A stretch of 64,000 nt of DNA from Ampullaceana balthica (Eukaryota > Mollusca > Gastropoda > Lymnaeidae): NCBI GenBank assembly GCA_944989445.1, contig CALYLW010000547.1, forward strand, positions 124,001-188,000. The letters run 5' to 3'. A model generated the notes under the pieces. That model was not told the DNA's origin. It searched no databases and was given only the letters and a program-made list of their open reading frames with translations. A program made the position numbers and the translations under genes. Shown piece by piece: positions 54,640-64,000 of the stretch (the first letter of the stretch is position 1; each line of letters starts with the position of its first letter).

Positions 54640-56430
54640 TTATTGAAAAATATGTATGATTATTATTTCAACCTACAACTTTCGTTTGCGAATTTTTCAA
54701 ATGGCGAAGTTTTCAATCAAGTCAGCCTTTTTCGTCCCATGCAAATTCTAACTCATTATATATTCTTTTCAACTTTGAAAAGGATCGCTCTCAGTTGCAG
54801 TTTGATGTCATCATTGAAAGATAGATGCTAAGTGCGATGTGTACATTTGTAAAGGACTGTGTGAAATATAGCTCATTCAAAAGCAGCAAAATTTTTAGCT
54901 CTGTGCAAGTTTTTTGAGTTTCGCTTTGTGCTAATTCCTTTTCCTTACCATGAGCCTGGGGCTGGACAATAACTTTTTTAATAGTTCTGAAAATTGGACT
55001 AATTCTGAAGGTAAACAGTCTTCGAAATCACTCATGAACCTACATGTGGAAGAAAATCAGAAGCCCCGAGCCTAGTGCTCTTTATGGGTCTTCCCGGAAG
55101 ACCTCCGTAGCCATCTGGCCACCAAAGGGATGTAACAGCTGAGGAACAAAAAAAAAGCGGTCGCTTCTGAAGCGGCCACCTTGGCATCCAGGACATACAG
55201 TCGAAGATGCCTCCCACTAAGTTGCCCTCACAAGGAGGTGGTGGAATTTCCTACTACGACCCGCTACCACTTTGGCGCCATCCCGGCAAAGCACACGGGT
55301 CTCCATGGTTAGGACCGCCGCAGACCGGGGGATCATCAAAGACCTACCTAGGGTGCAACCCCCACTGGAAGGTTTCCTCAGAGCTGGCGTCCAATGCGTT
55401 CTTCGCGGCACTTTTTGCTAATCCGTACTGGCGCTCCTGACCCTAAACCGGCACCGCTCGATGGCGTTGCTAGTAAATTGAGGGGGACGAAACGGTTGCT
55501 TCGGATTTACCCGACCCCTTCTTTGAAATCACTTGAATGTTCTTCCATTAACTTGGCTGCTGTCCATCGGGTGGCGAAAGTGCTGAGCTCAGTTAGGTTT
55601 GTAAGAAAGCCAAATTTCTCATGGATGTATTTATATGCACCTAACCAATGTTGTAGGGCTTAAGAAAGTTTGTCAATGATTACCAGAAATACCTCAATCT
55701 TGAATTTTTTTCTCCAGGAGAATACTGTTTTGTTGATGTCATTTATCAAACTGACGCTTTCTTTTTTGTTTGATAGTATTGAAGATTGTTTACACTGTTT
55801 TTACCACGGACTTTTCCTTTCTTTTGTCTTCATAGGAATAAAATTAAGAATGCTATTTCTATTTTTTAACAAACTCAATGAGATACTTCCTTTCTAAAAT
55901 TGTTTCCCAAATTTCAAGTAAAATAGCGACTTCCAGTTGTTCAATTTCCTTTAGAAATCCTCCTTCTTCAAGTCGGCAGTCACGTGGCTGATTTTCATTC
56001 GTTGCTAATTCTTCCAGTGCTGCGATATTCTCATGGTATGAGCTATTATCAGACCTTACAGCATAATGTCAGGCTGACCATCTTGTGTCAGACAAGGCTT
56101 GTTTAGCATGTATCAATTTCATATGTTTTTGAAGTACCTGTCAACAATGAGTAGATGCAACAAGTCGGGTATAAAGATTTTGCAGAAGACAAAAAAATCT
56201 GACCGCAGTAGGACAACCTGCTGCTCTTTTCCCAACCAAATTAAAGGAATGAGCTGTGCACGGCATATAATGAGCTACAATGAACTTCTCACGAAGAATA
56301 GCCTGGTTTCGGTTATACTTCCTACTCATTTGAAGCATTGCCGTATGACTGTCCAAGGCATTTTCAGGGATTCGTACAAGCATAATGGCCTGCATCTTTA
56401 TTATACACTATAATTCATAAAAAGTTTGGG
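54640..56430 (-). mobile_element. hAT transposon (TTF/ZMYM type), decayed
   Basis: Minus strand: RIPENALDSHTAMLQMSRKY, REKFIVAHYMPCTAHSFNLV, CPTAVRFFCLLQNLY (56395-56141), then at about 54800 ERSFSKLKRIYNELEF, the hAT dimerisation signature (ERSFSKLK). Stops and shifts throughout; interrupted by a GC-rich block at 55057-55490. Confidence 0.75.
55057..55490. other. GC-rich unidentified insert
   Basis: Sharply higher GC than its flanks; includes CCCTCACAAGGAGGTGGTGG and GGGTGCAACCCCCACTGGAA. Interrupts the hAT remnant. Not recognised; a LINE 5' leader or retrocopy is possible. Confidence 0.45.
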
Positions 56431-56461
56431 GGCCCTTAAATTATTGGGGGCTTTAGCCCGT

Positions 56462-56866
56462 TCAGCACCCCCCCCCCTTTTTTTTCCGCCATAGGGGGGT
56501 CCACGCATCTGTGACGATGTGGTACGAGGAGGGGGGTGTTTAAGAAATGTGACGTCACAAAAAAAACTTGAAACTTTAAATAAAAGTTCTACTTAAATAT
56601 TTGATTGTTTACCATTTATTTAATTACGTTTTCAATGACTTCACGCGTGTTACGATATTACGGTGCAGACTTACCCTAAATAAAAAAAATAATTTGCAAC
56701 ATGCTAATTTTTATTGAGAAAATACGGCTTGGGGGAGGGGTGTCAAAGCTTTGTGACGTCATATCGTAAAAAAGGGACGGGGTCTATATTTTTGTGACAA
56801 AGTATGACGCTGGGGGAGGGTGGGGTAAAAATCGGCAACCTCGCGTGACGTCATTTATGGACGGCC
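56462..56866. mobile_element. GGGGCCGTCC element, right part
   Basis: C-run at the left, GTGACGTCACA and repeated TTTGTGACG phrases, ending GCGTGACGTCATTTATGGAC then GGCCCC. The left terminus is not intact. Nearest relative is the 47316-49187 copy. Confidence 0.65.
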
Positions 56867-56940
56867 CCTTCAGTCGTGAAGGGGTGACACCATGAGCTAC
56901 CGCCCCGGGTGACACCAACCCTAGTGACGCCTCTGCCCCC

Positions 56941-57060
56941 GTGTGACTGCTTAGTTTGTGACTAAAAAATTATTTTCTGCTTTTTCATGCGAGATTCTAC
57001 CTTCCTCACTGAAGCTGGGCCTCATCTTTTTAAAAAAAATATTTTTTTTTGTTCATTTTA
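56941..57060 (-). mobile_element. MITE arm, second copy of the 12003-12276 family
   Basis: GTGTGACTGCTTAGTTTGTG ... GCGAGATTCTACCTTCCTCA matches the reverse of 12116-12003. Confidence 0.7.
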
Positions 57061-57599
57061 TTTTCCAATTTTACGCGTTAACAAAAGATGTGTCAAACTT
57101 AATTTCATTCATGAAAATTTAAACTCTTTAAACAACCCCGTAAAACAAAGTTTTTGACTATAAATCCCTTATATATGAGACATAACTAAAAATTATTTAT
57201 TATGTTTGAAAGTGACAAACATTTACTGACTGAGATTGCCCTTTGTTGTAAAACGGAGGGGGGCGGGGAAAAGTTTTGGTCACGGATGGTTGAACTTCAC
57301 TCAGCGTGACTCGTAAAATGTCAACAAAAGCTGGCCGCTACATATAGAGATAAACTAAAAATGCATTAATTTAATTACGGTACATTCGATCGATCTGAAA
57401 ATTTAATAGTTTTATCCTCCCCACAAGCCAAACCTACTGTCAACATGTGAGCTGCATGTCTAGCAAGTCAAAAAACGTGTTTACGAGCGTTTTGAAAAAG
57501 TTGACGACATATACAGATCCGGAATCCTTCACGAGGATAGGGGCCTCAATAAAAAGAAACGTTTACAAATGTAATAGAGATATAAAACTAAAATGATAC

Positions 57600-57860
57600 C
57601 TCACTTTGGTGAGACCTGTATTAGAATATGCATCTTCTGTATGGGACCCATCCACCAAAGAAAACATTGATAAACTAGAACAAATTCAAAAAAGAGCTGC
57701 CAGATTCATTACTGGAGAATATTCAAAACTGACTAGAATAAAACCATTAGTTAAATCATTAAACCTTGAAACACTAGAGTCCTCTAGTCACTAGAGGATA
57801 GAAGAACCAAGAGTAAAGTATTAATCATACATAAAGCAATTAATTCTAATTTAGAAATAC
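57600..57860 (+). mobile_element. LINE family A, RT fragment
   Basis: Encodes VRPVLEYASSVWDPSTKENI, DKLEQIQKRAARFITGEYSK and IKPLVKSLNLETLE, then shifts frame across a small duplication (CTAGAGTCCTCTAGTCACTAG) and continues as EEPRVKY-type sequence. Cut where the 54-bp array begins. Confidence 0.85.
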
Positions 57861-57954
57861 AACACAAATATAACCTAATAGGCCTACTCCCTCATAACCC
57901 ATAGAACTCCGAAGCTTCCAGTGCCAAATAACTGGAACATTCAGATTTTTACAT

Positions 57955-58605
57955 GTTGGTGTCACCCCTTGTGATGTTGTCAACCGGTGTGGTCCCCATC
58001 CCTCGCACCCCCATGTCACCCCTTGTGATGTTGTCAACCGGTGTGGTCCCCATCCCTCGCACCCCCATGTCACTCCTTGTGATGTTGTCAACCGGTGTGG
58101 TCCCCATCCCTCGCACCCCCATGTCACTCCTTGTGATGTTGTCAACCGGTGTGGTCCCCATCCCTCGCACCCCCATGTCACTCCTTGTGATGTTGTCAAC
58201 CGGTGTGGTCCCCATCCCTCGCACCCCCATGTCACTCCTTGTGATGTTGTCAACCGGTGTGGTCCCCATCCCTCGCACCCCCATGTCACTCCTTGTGATG
58301 TTGTCAACCGGTGTGGTCCCCATCCCTCGCACCCCCATGTCACTCCATGTGATGTTGTCAACCGGTGTGGTCCCCATCCCTCGCACCCCCATGTCACCCC
58401 TTGTGATGTTGTCAACCGGTGTGGTCCCCATCTCTCGCACCCCCATGTCACCCCTTGTGATGTTGTCAACCGGTGTGGTCCCCATCCCTCGCACCCCCAT
58501 GTCACCCCTTGTGATGTTTTCAACCGGTGTGGTCCCCATCCCTCGCACCCCCATGTCACCCCTTGTGATGTTGTCAACCGGTGTGGTCCCCATCCCTCGC
58601 ACCCC
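57955..58605. repeat. 54-bp minisatellite, 12 copies
   Basis: Unit ATGTCACCCCTTGTGATGTT plus GTCAACCGGTGTGGTCCCCA and TCCCTCGCACCCCC. Copies differ by single bases (ACTCC in a central block of seven). The period is divisible by three, so 217-275-codon frames open on both strands; no start context or splice sites, not a gene. Confidence 0.96.
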
Positions 58606-58999
58606 CCACCCACCCCCCCTCTAGACATGGTATAGAATGCTAACGATAAGACGCTCCGGAATATAAGACGCACTCGATTTTAAAGGAGTAAAATTTAGAG
58701 AGAAAAAATTATGAACCAAATACAGTCTGTTCGTCATTTAAGACGCACCCTCTCCCCCCTCCCCCCCCCAGTTTTCAGTTTTGGGGAAGAAAAAGTACGT
58801 CTTATATGGTGAAAAATACGGTAATTTGATTTAATTCCATTGTGTGTGTGTGTGTGGGGGGGGGGCGGTGGAAAAAAGGGGTCGTGGCGCACCAAACCTA
58901 TGATATCAACGGTGTTTGAATAAGGCCCAAAATAATTTCTCTAAAAAAATTCGGATTGTTATAAAAATGTATATTAATTTTATGAACAAAATAAGAAAA

Positions 59000-60105
59000 C
59001 TAAGTGGGGAAATAGTTTTACTTTTTAAAATCATTTATATTAACTTGTGGCGTCTGGTTGATGCCTTGTTTGCCGAAAAAACTTTGTATCGATTTTTAAC
59101 ACACTTCCCCGTATTCCAGCGAGCTGAAATTGTGCAGGCGGACTCGTGCCGACTATCAAAATTTGAGATCGATGGAATATACTGTAGTTAAATTAAAATA
59201 ATTTTTAGATTGTCTATATATATCTCTATGTTGCATGTTAATTTTTGTGCTAGTGTCGCGGTGCGTATATTGAACTAACTTTTCAATACTTTCCTTTAGT
59301 GCGGTGCGTATTATATTGACGATACTTTTTAAATCCTTTATATTAACTCGTGGTGTCTGCGGCCGACCGACCGACGTTGTCGTCAAAACTTTTGATCGAT
59401 TTTTAACCCACTTGCTCGCAAGATAGCGAGCTGAAATTTTGCAGGCAGTTTCGTACCAATGATAAAAACAATGTATCAAAATTTCTGATCGATCGCATGT
59501 ACCGTAATTAAATTATTGATTTTTTAGATTATTTTATTTATTCCTATGTATCATGCTATTTTTTGAGATAGAGCGTCGCGGTGCGTATTATATTGAACAA
59601 CCTTTCTGTCGCGCAACAAGGTGCGTATTTTATTGACAACTCTTTTTATAAACATATTTCTGATCGGTGCGCATTATATTAAACATGTTTTACGACTCAA
59701 CTGCAATTTTGTATTTCTGGATGGTCTGGCGCTGCGTATTATAATGAACATTTTTTTAGTTACTTCTCGTACATAAAGGATTTATAGTCAAAAACTTGGT
59801 TTTTTACGGGTTTTTCTTATTAAAAATATATTCCCGATCTGTAAATGTTTATGCTAATAATCTGTCATACAGTGTGCATTATATTAAACGTTTTTATATT
59901 ATATACCCCTTTTCCCGTGATCAAATTGAGCTGAAATTAAGCAGGCAGACTGTAGTAGTTTTTTTTACTATAAATCCTTTATATGAGACAACTAAAATTT
60001 CGGATTTTTATATTGTTGTGCGATGAGTATTATAATGAACATACTTTAAATTATGTCTCGTAAATAAAGGATTTATAGTCAAAACTTGTTTTTACGGGGT
60101 TTTTT
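59000..60105 (+). repeat. Dispersed repeat with about 8 GGTGCGTATTATATTGAACA motifs
   Basis: Motif near 59262, 59302, 59578, 59622, 59664, 59733, 59872 and 60020, in one orientation with uneven spacing, separated by AGCGAGCTGAAATTNTGCAG and ATCGATTTTTAAC phrases. Relative of 6755-7345 in the opposite strand. Confidence 0.65.
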
Positions 60106-60470
60106 ATTCACAAGATTGTGCAAGGTGACCAATACATGAATAATAAATATGACTCAATAATTTAATGCAAAACATGTAAAGTGTATAGTTTAATAACATT
60201 TTAATAATTGCTAAGAGACTGAAGAACTCTGCTTCTTAAGGAAAATTAAACGTTGCCTCCAGTGTTCATCACTCCTGTATGTGCTATTTTAAAATTGTTT
60301 TTTATTTTTTTAAATGTAAAAAGACATAGTTAAGGGCTCTGCAGTCCCTTTGCAATTATAAAACGTTATTATTATTATAGAAAGCAATTAATGATGTGGT
60401 CCCAATAGAAAGCCGTAAAAAATAATTTAAAATAAATTATTCTTGATGGGGAAAATACAATCTATATATA

Positions 60471-61305
60471 CAATTCTCTTCGTGGGACCATGCGAGACAC
60501 CACGACGCAAGCAAGTATGTGCAAACAAGCATGACGAGTGACCCTCGCTGGGGTCAACTAAACACAGTTAACGGTTGACAAGCGAAGGTAGTGGAGGGGT
60601 GACCAAAAATGGTCCTTGCGTTTCACTTGCATTGTTCCTTCTCAGAAAACGTGAGATGCGTAGTGTACTGGTCATCACGTCCGCGTCATACGGGGAAGGT
60701 CCAGGTTTCAAGCCCCAGTGAATACATTGTTGTTGTTTTTTAATGTCTGTTCGTGCCTGTTCTTTTACCTCTTTATTGCATAGCATACGCCACAGACTTG
60801 CTCATCATAGACAGTGCAAAGAAGGGTGGGGGGGGTGAGAGTACAGACACAAAAAGCAGCACTAAGTAAATAAAAAATAGCGAGTAAACGTAAAGACATG
60901 CACACTGAGGTTGTTGTTACCCGCCTCCCATTTATTACTACCATCCCTTAACCATAAACTGTGATTGGTCGACCCGAGCGAGGGTTAGTCATATTTAGGA
61001 TTGTTAATTGCATGTTGTTTGTTGTTGTTGTTTTTTTTTAAAACCCGATTATCGATTATGTAGCTCCTATTTTAAACCGATTATCGTTTTATAGCTGACT
61101 TCATAGAAGTTAGGGGTGTACCGAATTTCGCCTGCAAATGTCTCGAAACCAACAATGAGTTGGCAGTCCGCTCCCCCCCCCCAACCGACGTTCACTCGCG
61201 TTGTTTTGATTTCTTCGTGCTGTATTTTGTGTCCGTTCTTTCTCCACTTTATTTGCACACTCCATGAGCAAGTCTGTGGCGTATGCTACACCGTGGGGCG
61301 TCTAG
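60471..61305 (+). mobile_element. Helitron-like element, copy 2
   Basis: A/TCTATATATACAATTCTCTT start and GGGGCGTCTAG/T end with a mismatched hairpin (GGCGTATGCTACACC). Contains a tRNA-like segment (60651-60727) and a reversed copy of its own 3' part (about 60780-60830). CATGACGAGTGACCCTCGCT near the left and AGCGAGGGTTAGTCAT near the right form subterminal inverted repeats. Confidence 0.7.
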
Positions 61306-61309
61306 TATT

Positions 61310-62100
61310 TGAATATTTAAACTACTGTCACTTTTTACTCTAATTGTATCGTTGTAGTGTAATTTGGAATGTTTTGCGATACTGGTGATTATTTTTTTGA
61401 CTGTGATTACTGTGAAGAGATAACCAGCAACTTTTTTGTCGTTGAAGAAAGTTGTTGGTAAGAAGTTATCTCATCCTAGTTCAACCCAAGAGTGATTGAC
61501 TCAAAATCGATTATAAATTTATTTAAAACGATACTTCAATACAAAATATTAGTCCTGAGTGCTATGCGCACGAAACTCATTTAACTAAGCATTTTCATGT
61601 ATGATATTTCATATTGTGGATCACCCTTTTGACGATAAGGGTGCACATAAATCATGAATCGCAGCAACACAATGTGGATAGGAGATCGACAGTTACTCTA
61701 ATGATGACAACAGAGGGTGGGCGGGAGCCAAAATAATTAATTAAGTAAAAAAATCAAGTTTTCCTTTAAAAAATATTCAATACCTTGGTCACTTATAGAC
61801 AATTATGTAAATATTTAATTCAAAAATTCAATCAATATTGGAGAATATCTAGTCTAGTCTTGTATTGTTATTAGAGTTTTGAATGTTGACTGTGTGATGT
61901 TTTGCCTAGTTTCTTCAGTCTTTAGTCAAAAACAAAAGTGAATCTTTAATCTCTCGTTTCCTTTAATTCAAACATTTATTTTATCAAATTATCTTAATTT
62001 GATATTGTTAATTTATATTACGATTGAATAACAAAAATTCGAGATGCAAATTGTGTAATTTGGGATCGAGGTCCTTAAAATAAATTATTTGAATGATTAC
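61310..62100. other. No gene recognised; upstream of KDELR
   Basis: AT-rich, unique-looking sequence between the Helitron-like element and the KDEL receptor start; likely holds promoter or 5' leader sequence that I cannot define. Confidence 0.4.
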
Positions 62101-62149
62101 TTAGTTGTGATATCGAAATTTTCCGTCCCTACCAACAATTCCTTGCGCG

Positions 62150-62179
62150 CCACGTCCTCAGTAGATTGTACGAACGTGG
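62150..62179 (+). promoter_or_regulatory. Inverted ACGTGG/CCACGT pair upstream of KDELR
   Basis: CCACGT at 62150-62155 and ACGTGG at 62174-62179 form an inverted pair 18 bases apart, 20-50 bases before the ATG. This is the core of ATF6/XBP1 (UPR element) sites. KDEL receptor genes are known targets of the unfolded protein response in other animals. Function here is inference. Confidence 0.4.
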
Positions 62180-62198
62180 AAGTTACTAAATTGCAAAA

Positions 62199-62289
62199 AT
62201 GAATATTTTTCGGCTTGTTGGGGATATGTCCCATCTCTTAGCAATAGTTTTACTATTGCTGAAGATGTGGAAAACAAGATCTTGCGCAG
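62199..62289 (+). CDS. KDELR: KDEL receptor (ERD2), coding exon 1, partial gene
   Basis: ATG at 62199 opens MNIFRLVGDMSHLLAIVLLL, continuing LKMWKTRSCA plus one base, with donor CAG/GTAAGC. This is the near-invariant N-terminus of the KDEL receptor, the multi-membrane-span Golgi protein that binds escaped ER proteins and returns them to the ER in COPI vesicles. It covers the first membrane helix and its positive KxWKTR end. Arg5 and His12, which in vertebrate receptors take part in ligand binding and pH sensing, are both present. The split codon fits the Gly that follows SCA in the family. Exon 2 was not seen before 64000; intron 1 starts with a hAT-type MITE. Which paralogue this is cannot be told from one exon. 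Confidence 0.93.
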
Positions 62290-62495
62290 GTAAGCTTTTA
62301 CAAATTCATGGCTTTGACATAATTATTGTTGCCGGGTTTTTTAATTGTTTATGTTCGTTACGACGTTTCCTGCCCCTGTGATTTCAATTCAATCATTCTC
62401 ATTCTGAAAAACAACACAATGGACCACAACAAATAATAATAGTATTTTATGGTATTAAATGAATTCACATATATACCTACATACAGTGATGAGAG

Positions 62496-63165
62496 GTAAT
62501 CCTGCAGTTTCTACACGTATATTATTTCACAGCGAAATTTAATTTTCTTGTGAGAACTTACGTTTTTAATTTATTAAATTAAATTAAATGCATAATTAGG
62601 CCTATATACTATATGGTAATCCTGCAGATTTTACACGTATATTATAATTTATTATTTCACAGCGAAATTTAATTTTCTCTTGAGAACTTTCGTTTTTAAT
62701 TTATTAAATGCATAATTATATGTTGTATTTCAGCTATTACAGCGCTAATTTGTAAGTCTTTCTAATTTCTAAGCCATTTATTCGGCTCTCAACAGTAAAT
62801 AGTCTGATGATGATGCAACCATTTTTTAAATTATCAAACTACATGCCGGATTGTCCGATAAGATGCCAAATGGAAATTTCTCACTTACAAACGAAGAAAA
62901 TAAGAATCAAACATCTAGTAACGAAATAAGAAAAAGAAATTGTCTTTAAAATATTTATTTATCTTCTAAGAACATTAAAATAGATGAATAATACTTTTAA
63001 AAAAATATCTTCAGTCAGTAAATTTATTTTAGCATGGGTCGAGCCAGGTAAAAAAACATCTGGCAGCAGTTCGCTAGGTAAACAAAATGGACGTATCGTG
63101 ACCACATTATGTATTATATAGAGCCGAAAAAATGCATTTGAAATTAAAAAGACTCACAAATTAGC
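62496..63165. mobile_element. GGTAATCCTGCAG MITE, copy 4, with duplicated left end
   Basis: GGTAATCCTGCAGTTTCTAC at 62496 and a second full left end GGTAATCCTGCAGATTTTAC at about 62617, followed by the core as in copy 2. Breaks off at ACAAATTAGCT before the right terminus. Lies in KDELR intron 1. Confidence 0.82.
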
Positions 63166-64000
63166 TAGGCACTTCGATACTCCTCCGCGCATCTTTCTGC
63201 GCATATGGAAAATTCACGCAAAAACTGTCATGGCGATCTACACTCAACTCATACGGCTATATCGGGGTTTTTTGCGTTCTACGTCACATTTATACTAATA
63301 AAAGCGCAGTTTTTTATCGGTGACGTGTGCAACAGAATTTCTTAGCATGGGGATATCTATTGTGCTGTGTTTTCGATTTCCTTATCGGCAGTGATATAAT
63401 TCTTTTGAAGGGTGTGTTAGAATAATTTTAATTAAAAAATAACCTTTAGGGTTAAAGGCTTGATTTTAATAATGTACCTAGTTTTTATATTTTCCAAACG
63501 GAATAAATTTATTTCATCGGAAACGGTTTTGACAGAAAAAAGCTAAACAAATCGGCGTTTCATCAAATTTTTCGAGTCATCGCCCCTTACAAAATATGAA
63601 GGGGTTGTCGGAAATGGTTTATGTTTATAATTTTATCAATTATACATTGTAATGCATATATATAATTATATATTTAATTGAAAAGATTAAGTTCAAGTTT
63701 GTTTACGTTATATTTAAATATAATAATAACACACATAATAATAATAATAAAAAGTTAATAAAACTAAAAATTATTCAGTTACAATACTATGACTATAACC
63801 CTGTACTGTATACTCTATTGACTCTATACTCAGTTTAATAATAAATTTTTTAAAGGACACACTACAATTAGATCCTAATACTAGTAGTGTTCTAGTACTA
63901 AATGTAATGGTGTAATATCAATGGTATGCGATGGTATTATTAATATAAATATACTATACTATACTAAATTACTGGTATTTTATTTATAATTATGGTTACT
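63166..64000. other. KDELR intron 1, nothing recognised
   Basis: AT-rich with (AATA)n toward the end; no KDELR exon 2 frame seen. Confidence 0.4.

Noticed and set aside
57846..58673. 275-codon minus-strand and 223-codon plus-strand frames
   Set aside because: 54-bp array; frames extend only slightly into flanks and carry no recognisable domain.
52268..60727. Functional tRNA-Met genes
   Set aside because: A and B boxes and an anticodon-like CAT are present, but the acceptor arms do not pair and both copies lie inside repeated elements.

Overview
The window looks like a stretch of metazoan nuclear genome, most likely a lophotrochozoan and probably a mollusc. Three things point there: intron-rich genes with GT-AG splice sites, a polymerase-III-type SINE that shares its 3' tail with a LINE, and a crowd of hAT, Helitron-like, RTE-like and jockey/CR1-like fragments. 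The taxonomic call is inference; nothing here fixes a species. Unspliced reading frames are almost uninformative. Most long ones are minisatellites or dead transposons, and the real genes appear only when exons are joined by splice phase.

Host genes. (1) A five-exon + strand gene at 9966-26106 encodes 214 residues of a family I do not recognise. All five exons join in phase, its introns are packed with unrelated minisatellites, and a truncated RTE-like LINE sits in intron 4. (2) A minus-strand gene at 40024-27726 is PPAN/Peter Pan (yeast Ssf1), a Brix-domain factor for large-subunit ribosome assembly. I could assemble nine coding exons (510 residues); only the short exon with the initiator was not found. 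Genes 1 and 2 converge tail to tail, with candidate poly(A) signals about 1 kb apart. (3) At 62199-62289 (+) lies coding exon 1 of a KDEL receptor (ERD2), with an inverted pair of ACGTGG-type sites just upstream; the rest of the gene lies beyond the window. (4) A BED-zinc-finger, hAT-derived fragment with apparent introns lies at 49431-49974 (-).

Layout. 1-8 kb: LINE and SINE debris, including a decayed but nearly full-length endonuclease/RT LINE (about 2.5-5.9 kb, -). 8.8-23.6 kb: minisatellites of 12, 16, 17, 19/52, 26, 29, 35, 42, 54, 56, 66 and 86 bp, nearly all in introns of gene 1. 26.4-28.3 kb: four short arrays between or beside the convergent genes. 28-40 kb: PPAN, with hAT elements and two MITEs that keep perfect 8-bp target duplications in its introns. 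41-64 kb: a transposon-dominated region with two palindromic MITE families (termini GGTAATCCTGCAG and GGGGCCGTCC), Helitron-like elements carrying a tRNA-like segment, decayed hAT copies, a 54-bp array, then the KDEL receptor start.

The genes do not form a pathway or operon. PPAN and the KDEL receptor are housekeeping genes. I found no CRISPR array, rRNA gene or convincing functional tRNA gene.
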